In this document: in pieces, positions 1-8,341 of the stretch
How the letters are laid out: each line of letters opens with the position of its first letter
Position numbering within the stretch: position 1 is the stretch's first letter
Assembly (NCBI GenBank): GCA_030636125.1
Contig: DAOVXM010000057.1
Location: forward strand, 1-9,896
Length of the DNA stretch: 9,896 bases
Source of the DNA: Chloroflexota bacterium
GTDB lineage: Bacteria; Chloroflexota; Anaerolineae; Anaerolineales; UBA4823
Direction of reading: 5' to 3'
Program-made: the position numbers and the translations under genes
The notes under the pieces: generated by a model
The model's input: only the letters and a program-made list of their open reading frames with translations
The model's database searches: none
What the model was told of the DNA's origin: nothing

Positions 1-495
1 ATCCACATACCAGACATCCATGCGGAACTTGTCTTCCCAGGTGAGTATATTTCGCCCGTTGACCTGAGCCCAACCGGTGATACCAGGTAAAACATTATGA
101 CGGCGTGATTGCTCCGGTGTGTAGCGATCTAAATATTGCATCAGCAATGGGCGTGGTCCAACTAAACTCATCTTCCCACTGATTACAGGAAATAATTCAG
201 GTAGCTCATCCAGACTAGTCGAACGTAGAAACCGGCCTAGGCGTGTCAATCGCTCAGAGTCGGGTAACAATACTCCTTGTTTATTATAGGCATTAGTCAT
301 CGTCCGAAATTTTATAACCCCGAATGGCTGGCCGCGATATCCTGGTCGAATTTGCCTGAACAGCACTGGCCTGCCGTGGTTAATCCACACAAGTAATGCG
401 ATCAGACCAAGCATGGGAGATATCAAGATAAGCCCAGGAATAACTAAGGCGAGATCGAAAACCCGTTTAGAGAGAGGAATGCCGGGAGGGAACAT
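1..495 (-). CDS. Small bacterial sugar transferase (phosphoglycosyl transferase), C-terminus beyond the window
   Basis: This protein probably transfers a sugar phosphate from a nucleotide sugar to undecaprenyl phosphate at the inner face of the membrane, the first step of polysaccharide or glycan assembly (PglC/WecP-type monotopic family). The 165 visible residues show KRVFD at 10-14. A hydrophobic re-entrant segment follows at about 14-40, broken by the Ser-Pro pair typical of PglC (26-27). KFRTM lies at 62-66, the catalytic Asp-Glu dyad at 96-97 in SLDELPEL, GPRP at 113-116, PGITGWAQVNGRN at 137-149, and DVWYVD at the cut edge. Family members of this short form have about 200 residues, so roughly the last 35 are missing. 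ATG at 495 is chosen because it sits just before the conserved KR.FD region; a TTG at 519 is the only in-frame upstream alternative, and neither has a clear ribosome binding site. It lies 65 bases after mfd on the same strand and is probably co-transcribed. The sugar specificity cannot be read from the sequence. Confidence 0.93.
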   Translation of the reverse strand, partial: MFPPGIPLSKRVFDLALVIPGLILISPMLGLIALLVWINHGRPVLFRQIRPGYRGQPFGVIKFRTMTNAYNKQGVLLPDSERLTRLGRFLRSTSLDELPELFPVISGKMSLVGPRPLLMQYLDRYTPEQSRRHNVLPGITGWAQVNGRNILTWEDKFRMDVWYVD

Positions 496-560
496 AGTCT
501 CGTTAGATTGTGAACTCAATTAATAGATTGAATGTGGGCATCATGAGTCCATTTTCTTCA

Positions 561-3500
561 TTAATGAGAGATGCTTTGACTAACCTTATTAGCTTGTAAA
601 TCGTTTAGGATCTCAATTAAGAGATCGGGCCAGTTTGAGATAGATTTGTAGGGTACCCATAAGGCGGTTTTTCCCACGCGCACATGGGGACCTAGATTAG
701 GCAAGTCAGGAGGGATTTCACTATCCGGGAAACGGAGTGAGAACTGGCCATTTTCGCTGTAGAGGCTGGTAAGACCAGCTCTCTCAGCAAGTATCTTGAT
801 CTTCAGTTGGAGCAAAAGATTGCGAACTGGTTCGGGAGGAGGCCCAAAGCGATCATTGAACTCCTCATTGAGTGAAGTTATTTCACTTTCCGTTTGTATA
901 TCTGCTAAGCGACGATACAAATGTAAGCGCATGCCTTTATCGGCGACATAATCAGAAGGAATGCTTGCTCGCCAGGGCAAGTCAACGTTAATGGGTAGAT
1001 AGAGTTTACTCTGTAGCGCGGTGGGTAATAGCTGTGCGTCGGCTTGTGGGTGTAAACGCCGGACTGAATCAGCAAGCAGGCGTGTATATAAGTGAAACCC
1101 TACTGCAGCGATTTGTCCATGTTGGCGCGTCCCAAGCAGGTCGCCAGCACCACGGATTTCTAGATCACGCATAGCGATAGAAAATCCTGCGCCAAGTTGG
1201 ATGTTTTCGGCTATGGTATCCATACGTTGGCGTCCTTCTGGTGTTGGAGGTTTACGCTTGTGGCGGAAGAAGTAGGCATAGGCGCGTTGAGCACCACGTC
1301 CGACACGGCCGCGCAACTGGTATAACTGCGTTAAGCCAAATGTATCAGCCCGGTCTACGATCAAAGTATTCGCATTTGGGATATCAAGGCCAGATTCGAT
1401 GATGGATGTACTGATCAGAACATCCACTTCCCCACTTGTGAATTGTTTCATGCGTGCAGAAAGCTCGCTCTCAGGCATTTGGCCATGGGCGATGGACATG
1501 CGTGCCTCCGGAACCAGGTTCACAAGGTGGCTGTGCATCGCCCCAATGGTCTGAACGCGGTTATGAACGAAAAAAACTTGTCCTCCACGTTCTAACTCAC
1601 GTAAGATCGCCTGCCTGATAAGCTTTGGTGAATAAGGACCAACATGGGTAATAATTGGCAAGCGCTCCTCGGGTGGCGTGTCGATAGTTGAGATGTCGCG
1701 TACTCCGGTTAATGTCATATAGAGGGTTCGTGGGATCGGGGTGGCGGTCAGGGTCAGCACATCGACTTCCATGCGCATCTTTTTGAGAGCCTCTTTATGA
1801 CTTACACCAAAGCGTTGTTCTTCATCAATGATTAGCAGTCCTAAATCTTTAAATTGGATATCGGATGATATCAGGCGATGAGTGCCTATGACAATGTCGA
1901 TCGAGCCATTTTCCAACCGGGGCAAGATATCGCGTTGTTGCTGGGGAGTCCGGAATCTGGATAGCATTTCTACGACAATTGGGAAAGCCGCTAGCCGTTG
2001 GTTGAAAGTCTGGAAATGCTGTTGGGCGAGCACAGTGGTTGGGACTAAGATGGCCACTTGTTTTCCATCCATGACAGCTTTGAATGCTGCACGTAAGGCA
2101 ACCTCGGTTTTGCCATACCCCACATCTCCACAGATCAGTCGATCCATAGGACGTGACTGTTCCATGTCCGCCTTAACCTCTTCGAGGACGCGTTTTTGAT
2201 CTTCTGTCTCGATATATGGGAAGCTGGCCTCCAGCTCTTGTTGCCAAGATGTGTCTTTAGAAAATGCATGTCCCTCAACAATGGTGCGTTTGGCATACAG
2301 TTCCAGCAAGTCTTCGGCTACTTCTTGAACAGCTTCTTTGACGTGGCTTTTAACATTCCGCCACTCTGTTCCACCCAGTCGACTTAGTTTGGGTGTACGG
2401 TTGTCTGGACCCACATAACGGGTGATGCGGTCTGCCTGGTGTACAGGGACGAAGAGTTGAGCCTCATTTGCATACTCAATGCACAGGTATTCGCGTTCGA
2501 TACCATCGATAGTACGTTCTACCAGGCTAATAAAGCATCCTACGCCATGATCGATGTGGACAACGAAGTCACCGGCTTGCAGATCGGCATAAGCTGATTC
2601 TGGCGCCTCGGCCACTGGACGTTGTCTGCGGCGTATTTCGGCTCTTCGCCATCCAAAGATCTCCCCATCGGTGAAAAGGTGGAGAGGGATGCTTTTTTGA
2701 GCTGAGTACAACCAGCCTTCTTCCAGGTTTCCCTGAATGCATACAGGTAAAGATGATGGCGCAGATAGAAGGGATTCGCGTTCGCGCCAGAGCTCCTGAA
2801 GACGAGTGGCTTGGCGAGAGACAACTGTAACTTGCTGTCCTGATTCAATCAGCTCGAACAGGTGCTCCATGAAAGGTTTTAGCCTACCACCGAAACGTGG
2901 TTCTGGAGTAAACCATTGAGCGATATCGGATAGCGTGCTCTCTTCCAGAGAGGCAGATGGACCGAGTTCTATTGGTCTGTGTTTTGACAGTGTATCGGTG
3001 ATCTCGCCCCAGGACAAATAAGGTAACGGATAATCCTCCTGGAGAGTGCCGTCAGAAATTAGATCCTGGCGCAGATTAACTGCCTGTTCTTCAACCTCAA
3101 TAATCGAATCTTCTAAGACTTGAAGGTTATCAATTAAGACGAGCGTATCTTTCGGAAGGTAGTCAATCACGCTGGCAGGAAAGGTATGTAGTATGGGAAT
3201 ATGGTATTCAGATAGGTCATCTGGGGATAGGGACTCATGGCCTTTGCCTAGCAAATATTCCCTGGCCGGGGTGATCAAGAGGCGATGCTGAATCGCCTTG
3301 TCTTGACGAATTGTTCGCTGGGTCGAAGGATCGAAAGGGCGCATCGTCTCGATTTCGTCGCCAAAGAATTCAATACGTGTAGGTTGTGAGTTTGCGGGAG
3401 GCCATATGTCTAGAATGCCACCTCTCCGTGCAAAGCGACCAGGAGCAATCACTGTGTTAACATGTTCATATCCGAGTGAAATCCAGCTGCGGGTGAGTTC

Positions 3501-4013
3501 GTCCAGTTGAATAATTTGCCCTTGACGAAGTTTCCGTGTTGCCTTTAGGAAGTCACGCCTAGGTAAGGTGCGGGTCATTAATGCACGGGCTGGTGCAATG
3601 ATTATCGGATTTGTTGTGCTTGGATCGAGGTATGTTTGGCCACCGGGAATGTTATATGCTGCTAAAGTTGTAAGTACTTTCAGGCGATCACGCCGGGTTG
3701 TCTCCCCCCAAGGGGCGTTTTCGTAGAATAAAGGTGTCGGTTCAGGGAATAACAGCAGTGATGCAGATGGCAACCATAGAGATAATTCATCGAGTAAGGT
3801 TAATGCATGATCGGCACGATCGGTGAGGAGTAGGAAAGGTCGTTGGAGTTCGTTGTACAGTGCGGCCAATATTGGCAGCCTGGCTGAACGCTGTAACCCT
3901 AAGCTATATCCAAACGGCTCTTGCCGGAGAGAGTGACGCCCCGCCTCCTGGAGTGAATCTATTAAGTCTTTAGATGTCTCAGAGATTTGCTGAATAACAA
4001 AATCGAGTTGCAT
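561..4013 (-). CDS. mfd: Transcription-repair coupling factor Mfd
   Basis: Mfd is an ATP-driven DNA translocase that pushes or removes RNA polymerase stalled at lesions and recruits UvrA. The 1150 residues match the usual family length (about 1150). The order is complete: a UvrB-like N-terminal module (about 35-340, with FARRGGILDIWPP at 194-206 and RIEFFGDE at 213-220); a CarD-like RNA polymerase interaction domain (about 479-535, HIDHGVG at 486-492); and a superfamily 2 helicase core with Walker A GDVGYGKTE (629-637), DEEQ (730-733), TATPIPRT (756-763) and RGRVGRG (901-907). The C-terminal regulatory domain spans about 1000-1140. ATG 4013 is the first possible start, since an in-frame TAG lies five codons upstream. 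No good ribosome binding site precedes it. It follows pth and a probable small gene in the same direction, so expression is likely from an upstream operon promoter. No broken motif is seen. Confidence 0.99.
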   Translation of the reverse strand: MQLDFVIQQISETSKDLIDSLQEAGRHSLRQEPFGYSLGLQRSARLPILAALYNELQRPFLLLTDRADHALTLLDELSLWLPSASLLLFPEPTPLFYENAPWGETTRRDRLKVLTTLAAYNIPGGQTYLDPSTTNPIIIAPARALMTRTLPRRDFLKATRKLRQGQIIQLDELTRSWISLGYEHVNTVIAPGRFARRGGILDIWPPANSQPTRIEFFGDEIETMRPFDPSTQRTIRQDKAIQHRLLITPAREYLLGKGHESLSPDDLSEYHIPILHTFPASVIDYLPKDTLVLIDNLQVLEDSIIEVEEQAVNLRQDLISDGTLQEDYPLPYLSWGEITDTLSKHRPIELGPSASLEESTLSDIAQWFTPEPRFGGRLKPFMEHLFELIESGQQVTVVSRQATRLQELWRERESLLSAPSSLPVCIQGNLEEGWLYSAQKSIPLHLFTDGEIFGWRRAEIRRRQRPVAEAPESAYADLQAGDFVVHIDHGVGCFISLVERTIDGIEREYLCIEYANEAQLFVPVHQADRITRYVGPDNRTPKLSRLGGTEWRNVKSHVKEAVQEVAEDLLELYAKRTIVEGHAFSKDTSWQQELEASFPYIETEDQKRVLEEVKADMEQSRPMDRLICGDVGYGKTEVALRAAFKAVMDGKQVAILVPTTVLAQQHFQTFNQRLAAFPIVVEMLSRFRTPQQQRDILPRLENGSIDIVIGTHRLISSDIQFKDLGLLIIDEEQRFGVSHKEALKKMRMEVDVLTLTATPIPRTLYMTLTGVRDISTIDTPPEERLPIITHVGPYSPKLIRQAILRELERGGQVFFVHNRVQTIGAMHSHLVNLVPEARMSIAHGQMPESELSARMKQFTSGEVDVLISTSIIESGLDIPNANTLIVDRADTFGLTQLYQLRGRVGRGAQRAYAYFFRHKRKPPTPEGRQRMDTIAENIQLGAGFSIAMRDLEIRGAGDLLGTRQHGQIAAVGFHLYTRLLADSVRRLHPQADAQLLPTALQSKLYLPINVDLPWRASIPSDYVADKGMRLHLYRRLADIQTESEITSLNEEFNDRFGPPPEPVRNLLLQLKIKILAERAGLTSLYSENGQFSLRFPDSEIPPDLPNLGPHVRVGKTALWVPYKSISNWPDLLIEILNDLQANKVSQSISH

Positions 4014-4046
4014 GACCGGTGTGTTCTAAACGTGGCTAGGTGTTTC

Positions 4047-4190
4047 TTAAGTTGAAGGTTTGTTTTCTTTCATTAAACGCTGGCACAGGAGGTGATCTAC
4101 AATCGGTGCAAAGTTATTTGAAGTTAATCGAAGCCTATCTCCGTCAGTTGCTAAATGATTTGCGGCTTTTCCATCGTAATATTGATAAAT
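4047..4190 (-). CDS. Probable 47-residue small protein between pth and mfd, non-standard start (ATT or TTG)
   Basis: I do not recognise this protein. An open frame fills most of the 214-base gap between pth and mfd, in the operon direction, ending 33 bases before mfd. A strong Shine-Dalgarno sequence GGAGGG (4195-4200 on the minus strand) precedes it, but no ATG or GTG lies at a suitable distance. The in-frame candidates are ATT at 4190, five bases after GGAGG (compare the ATT start of E. coli infC), or TTG at 4202, which overlaps the Shine-Dalgarno sequence. An in-frame ATG at 4208 is followed at once by TAA. From ATT the product is polar and looks protein-like: it begins YQYYDGKAANHLATDGDRLR, has a central NNFAPIVDHLLCQRL segment and ends KENKPST. 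It has no membrane segment and one cysteine. It may be a rare-start gene or a gene that lost its ATG. Bacillus subtilis has the small gene yabK (fin) at the same place, but I see no sequence resemblance. A shorter frame on the plus strand competes with it. Confidence 0.42.
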   Translation of the reverse strand: MYQYYDGKAANHLATDGDRLRLTSNNFAPIVDHLLCQRLMKENKPST

Positions 4191-4227
4191 ATTTCCCTCC
4201 AATTACATATTGATTAAATTTTCGCCT

Positions 4228-4845
4228 TTAATCACTGTCCTTGGAATTATATTTATTCATGGCAGCCTCCAGCCCTTCGGCTATGAAGACCAAAACGGCA
4301 TCCGAGGCGCGATCAATAATATGATGTACCATCTCGGCTTCATCTTTTGAGAAATCTTTTAAGACATAAGCGGCAGCCTCCATACTACCCGGAGGGCGGT
4401 CTACACCAAGTCGAATCCGAGGGAATTCCTCCGTGCTAAGACGCTCTATGGTAGATTTCATTCCCTTTTGCCCACCAGAGCCACCCATGGGCCGTATACG
4501 TATTGTACCTAAAGGTAGGTCAACATCGTCATATGCTATCAATAGGTGATCCAGTGGGATTTTGTAAAATCTGACCAGGGCAGCTACTGCTTGCCCAGAT
4601 AAGTTCATATAAGTTTGCGGTTTTGCTAAGATAAGCTGTTTCCCTAAATAATTAGTTTTAGTGACCAAGGCTCTGGATTCCATTCGCGAGAATGCCACAC
4701 CTAACCGTTCCGCCAGACGATCTGCTAGCATAAACCCCACATTATGACGGTTACCTTTATATTGGCGTCCTGGATTGCCTAAGCCTACGATGAGAAATCG
4801 TGAATCCTCGAGGGGTAATTTGGTATTTAGAGCATTTTTTTCCAC
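4228..4845 (-). CDS. pth: Peptidyl-tRNA hydrolase
   Basis: Pth cleaves the ester bond of peptidyl-tRNAs that drop off ribosomes and so recycles tRNA in the cytoplasm. The 205-residue product carries the family signatures: LIVGLGNPG (18-26), NRHNVGF with the catalytic His at 34, KPQTYMNLSG (75-84), and YDDVDLP with the catalytic Asp region at 106-107. The glycine-rich stretch GGSGGQKGMKS lies at 121-131. In E. coli-type enzymes that stretch reads GGHNGLKS; here HN is replaced by QK. The start is GTG 4845, the only possible start between the upstream in-frame stop and the conserved core. It adds about 15 residues before the usual N-terminus and has only a weak, distant G-rich ribosome binding site that overlaps the stop of the preceding gene. 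Only 14 bases separate it from the anchored surface protein upstream, so the two are very likely co-transcribed. Confidence 0.97.
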   Translation of the reverse strand: MEKNALNTKLPLEDSRFLIVGLGNPGRQYKGNRHNVGFMLADRLAERLGVAFSRMESRALVTKTNYLGKQLILAKPQTYMNLSGQAVAALVRFYKIPLDHLLIAYDDVDLPLGTIRIRPMGGSGGQKGMKSTIERLSTEEFPRIRLGVDRPPGSMEAAAYVLKDFSKDEAEMVHHIIDRASDAVLVFIAEGLEAAMNKYNSKDSD

Positions 4846-4859
4846 TGTTGGATTATTCC

Positions 4860-5564
4860 CTACCTATTTGCGAATACTTTGCGAACAATAACATATAACC
4901 CAATTAAGGCGAATATACCTATCGCCACCAGGGCACCTTTACCAAAGCCAAGGGAAATATCGTCCGTAGTGAGTTGTGCGGGATTTTTCGGTAAAGATGT
5001 TGCTGTTGGTGGTATAGGTGTCTCCGTAGGTGTGGGGGATGAGCCAGGAACTGGTGTCGCGGTGGGCGTGACAGGTGTTGGGGTGTTGGTTTCAATTGGT
5101 GTATAGTTGCGCACCCTCAGGTTGGGAACATCTATCACTAGATCGTGTTCATCTTCGTAGACTACCGACAACCGTAAGTTATAAGCACCATCAGTTATTG
5201 TGGTTGTATCCCACTCGGCAATTGCTCCGTTAGCGACGGGCTCTTTGATATTTTGTATCAGAAACCAGATTTGTGTCGGATTATGTAGATATGAAAAAGT
5301 TAATTCTCCATGTTGGAAGCCATCTGCCGGTATATTTCCAATGATGGTTACAATTCCTTGTATTGCCTGTCCGGGAGAGGGGGATTGGATGGATATTTGT
5401 GCTGTTTCTGTCTCCGGTAGAGGCGTTGTGTTCGGAACGTTCGCAGAAGTTGTTTTTGTGGAGTAGGTTGGTGTGATTGTAGGTGTATCTTGCTGAGCGA
5501 TAGCGCTCAAGCCTGGTACCCCAAGTAACAACACTATCGTGAGACCGAATAGTTCGCGGAACAT
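4860..5564 (-). CDS. Secreted, membrane-anchored surface protein with Ig-like region and Thr/Pro-rich linkers
   Basis: No specific function is recognised. From the ATG at 5564 the 234-residue product has a signal peptide (1-23: FRE, a hydrophobic core, then SAIA before QQ) and a short Thr/Pro-rich segment (about 25-55). A beta-rich domain follows at about 58-150; its WDTTTITDGAYNLRL stretch (118-132) is typical of Ig-like or bacterial adhesin-type folds. A second Thr/Pro linker spans about 154-193, then a C-terminal transmembrane helix (about 211-228) with the basic tail RKVFANR. The predicted layout places the Ig-like domain outside the cell on a stalk. ATG 5585 would add seven residues, but it lacks a ribosome binding site and would lie upstream of the predicted transcription start. 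ATG 5564 gives a better signal peptide and sits about six bases after that start. It is the first gene of the operon with pth and mfd, an odd partner for tRNA and repair enzymes. Confidence 0.82.
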   Translation of the reverse strand: MFRELFGLTIVLLLGVPGLSAIAQQDTPTITPTYSTKTTSANVPNTTPLPETETAQISIQSPSPGQAIQGIVTIIGNIPADGFQHGELTFSYLHNPTQIWFLIQNIKEPVANGAIAEWDTTTITDGAYNLRLSVVYEDEHDLVIDVPNLRVRNYTPIETNTPTPVTPTATPVPGSSPTPTETPIPPTATSLPKNPAQLTTDDISLGFGKGALVAIGIFALIGLYVIVRKVFANR

Positions 5565-5575
5565 GGCAATCGTTA

Positions 5576-5604
5576 AGGATAACATGATGGGACGGGAGGG
5601 TCAA
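5576..5604 (-). promoter_or_regulatory. Candidate sigma-70-type promoter of the surface protein-pth-mfd operon
   Basis: On the minus strand TTGACC (5604-5599, five of six consensus bases) is followed after exactly 17 bases by TATCCT (5581-5576, four of six). Transcription would begin near A5570, only about six bases before the ATG at 5564. The message would therefore be nearly leaderless, which fits the absence of a Shine-Dalgarno sequence. Confidence 0.42.
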
Positions 5605-5614
5605 CAGAAAATAT

Positions 5615-5631
5615 CTGAAATTTGATTTCAG
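5615..5631. promoter_or_regulatory. Perfect palindrome between divergent promoters, possible shared operator
   Basis: CTGAAAT-TTG-ATTTCAG has two perfect 7-base arms around a 3-base centre. It lies between the predicted -35 boxes of the leftward operon (5599-5604) and the rightward small gene (5634-5639), where one dimeric regulator could act on both. It also contains TGAAATTTGAT, one base different from a repeat in the plsC-eno region. Protein binding is an inference. Confidence 0.35.
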
Positions 5632-5633
5632 TT

Positions 5634-5662
5634 TTGCATTAGAAAAACAATTATGGTAAACT
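5634..5662 (+). promoter_or_regulatory. Candidate promoter for the 53-residue gene (and perhaps pyrG)
   Basis: TTGCAT (5634-5639) is separated by 17 bases from TAAACT (5657-5662). Both hexamers are only partial consensus matches, but the spacing is ideal and the pair sits 28 bases before the ATG at 5690. I found no convincing separate promoter between this gene and pyrG, so it may drive both. Confidence 0.33.
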
Positions 5663-5689
5663 CAGGTCGAATTTTTAAAGCGAGGTACA

Positions 5690-5851
5690 ATGGAACAGGT
5701 TTTTATTCGTGCTAATCGTGGGCATATAATCCTGAGCTTTATCGACGAGGGAGCTAAATTAACCGCCATAGCGCGAGAGGATGTACAACTTGTTTTGCTA
5801 TTTTTAGAAATGCGCCGAGTTGCAGAAGATCTATTGAAATTAGCAGGATGA
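5690..5851 (+). CDS. 53-residue hypothetical protein upstream of pyrG
   Basis: I do not recognise this protein. It starts at ATG 5690 with a ribosome binding site (GAGG, four bases before the ATG) and a candidate promoter just upstream, and ends at TGA 5849-5851. The sequence suggests a beta hairpin (MEQVFIRANRGHIILSFIDE, 1-20) followed by a long amphipathic, mostly charged and leucine-rich helix (about 28-51, AREDVQLVLLFLEMRRVAED within it). It has no signal peptide, cysteine or transmembrane segment, so a small cytoplasmic, possibly oligomeric or partner-binding protein is likely. It is transcribed toward pyrG, 103 bases upstream, with a strong hairpin between. It is divergent from the surface protein operon. 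Its codon use looks ordinary and no competing frame explains the stretch, so I consider it a real gene of unknown role. Confidence 0.72.
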   Translation: MEQVFIRANRGHIILSFIDEGAKLTAIAREDVQLVLLFLEMRRVAEDLLKLAG

Positions 5852-5869
5852 TATACCTAAAACGACCTA

Positions 5870-5937
5870 TTGATCATACACACAACTCCGTGGGGAGGTT
5901 GCCGTAAAACGGCCCTCCCCACTTCCTTTACGATCAA
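5870..5937 (+). terminator. Strong hairpin in the pyrG leader (terminator or attenuator)
   Basis: GTGGGGAGG (5890-5898) pairs perfectly with CCTCCCCAC (5914-5922), and GCCGT (5901-5905) pairs with ACGGC (5909-5913) around an AAA loop. This gives 14 base pairs with only a two-base TT bulge. An outer TTGATC/GATCAA pair (5870-5875, 5932-5937) could extend it. The 3' side runs into TTCCTTT, a weak U-tract. It may end the small-gene transcript or attenuate pyrG. The CCTCC of its 3' arm could alternatively pair with the pyrG ribosome binding site GGAGG (5945-5949). Confidence 0.55.
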
Positions 5938-5954
5938 GCTGTCTGGAGGAGTAA

Positions 5955-7628
<1,674 letters not shown>

Positions 7629-7649
7629 TGGTATTTAGTCTTTAGTGCT

Positions 7650-8333
7650 CTAAAAACCTGGCGGGTGTTCTGAGTACACACCGCGCAGTTCAGGAGGCAG
7701 CATGTCTGCCAAAGTGAACATCAACCTGTCTGTGAGAGCCAGTGTGGTTTCGCCAGGTTCTGGAAAAATGAGCTCGCCCATTGTGATGCTAACTTTTTGC
7801 CGATGTGGAAACCCGGAAAACATGGTTTGAGTGCCTTCCAACGCCACCGGCGCAATGGGGCACTTTTCGGAAATCGCTAAACGGGCCGCTCCCGATTTGC
7901 CAGTACGCAAACCTCTACTGCTGCGTGTCCCTTCTGGGAACATGGCGAGAACTTGACCGTGTTCGAGTACCTTTTTTGCATGGTCTATCGCCCATTTGTC
8001 ACGCGTGCCGCGTTTCACTGGAAAACTTCCCAATTGGCGCAATATTGAGTCTAAAACTGGATTCTGGTGTAGCTCATCCTTCGCCATATAAAATAGTGGG
8101 CGCGGCAGCACAAACTGAATTGGGAACATGTCGTAAACGCTTATATGGTTAGAGACTAAAATGACTGGACCTTCATTAGGTAGGTTATCTATTCCGCTTG
8201 CCTGAAAAATAGTGAATGCTCGAAAGAGAAGCTTGAGTGATACCGTTATAACGCGGCGAAAGGTTGTAAGTTTAAACTGATAGGTTTTTTGGTCTCGAGG
8301 GTCTGGGTGGGATTTTTCGATTTCTGCTGACAT
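7650..8333 (-). CDS. plsC: 1-acyl-sn-glycerol-3-phosphate acyltransferase family protein
   Basis: This family transfers an acyl chain to lysophosphatidic acid to form phosphatidic acid at the cytoplasmic face of the membrane, the second acylation step of phospholipid synthesis. The 227 residues show the four acyltransferase motifs: NHISVYD with catalytic His63 and Asp68 (HX4D), FPVKRG (104-109), FPEGTRS (132-138) and PVALEGT (162-168). A hydrophobic stretch at about 28-46 may dip into the membrane; there is no signal peptide. ATG 8333 has no ribosome binding site, but a perfect TATAAT ends eight bases before it, so the message is probably leaderless. The next in-frame methionine (69) lies inside the catalytic motif. 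Assignment to PlsC rather than a related lysolipid acyltransferase rests on the motifs and is likely but not certain. It is divergent from eno and converges with pyrG. Confidence 0.93.
   Translation of the reverse strand: MSAEIEKSHPDPRDQKTYQFKLTTFRRVITVSLKLLFRAFTIFQASGIDNLPNEGPVILVSNHISVYDMFPIQFVLPRPLFYMAKDELHQNPVLDSILRQLGSFPVKRGTRDKWAIDHAKKVLEHGQVLAMFPEGTRSSRGLRTGKSGAARLAISEKCPIAPVALEGTQTMFSGFPHRQKVSITMGELIFPEPGETTLALTDRLMFTLADMLPPELRGVYSEHPPGF
7652..7684 (-). terminator. Possible intrinsic terminator overlapping the plsC 3' end
   Basis: On the minus strand GCGGTGT (7684-7678) can pair with ACACCCGC (7668-7661) with one bulged base. CAGG and then TTTTT (7656-7652) follow, the last T's running into the plsC stop codon. 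The stem is only seven pairs and lies within the coding sequence, so it is a weak candidate. Confidence 0.25.
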
Positions 8334-8341
8334 AGAATTGG

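Noticed and set aside
1882..2848. Several 60-105 codon frames on either strand within mfd
   Set aside because: They are out-of-frame shadows of a well-conserved gene, lacking ribosome binding sites and recognisable domains.
4087..4097. Fragment of 16S rRNA
   Set aside because: Only 11 bases match and the flanks diverge; it is explained by coding sequence or chance.
4106..4213. Plus-strand 35-codon GTG frame after a near-perfect AGGAGGTGAT sequence
   Set aside because: The spacing to GTG (13 bases) is long, it is antisense to an operon and has no visible promoter. The minus-strand frame fits the context better, though this one is not excluded.
4879..5106. Plus-strand Gly/Val-rich frame and GT-rich DNA repeats
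   Set aside because: This is the complement of the Thr/Pro-rich linker codons of the surface protein, not a separate gene or repeat element.
7641..7654. TTTAG/CTAAA hairpin between pyrG and plsC as a bidirectional terminator
   Set aside because: The stem has only five AT-rich pairs and no convincing T-run for pyrG.
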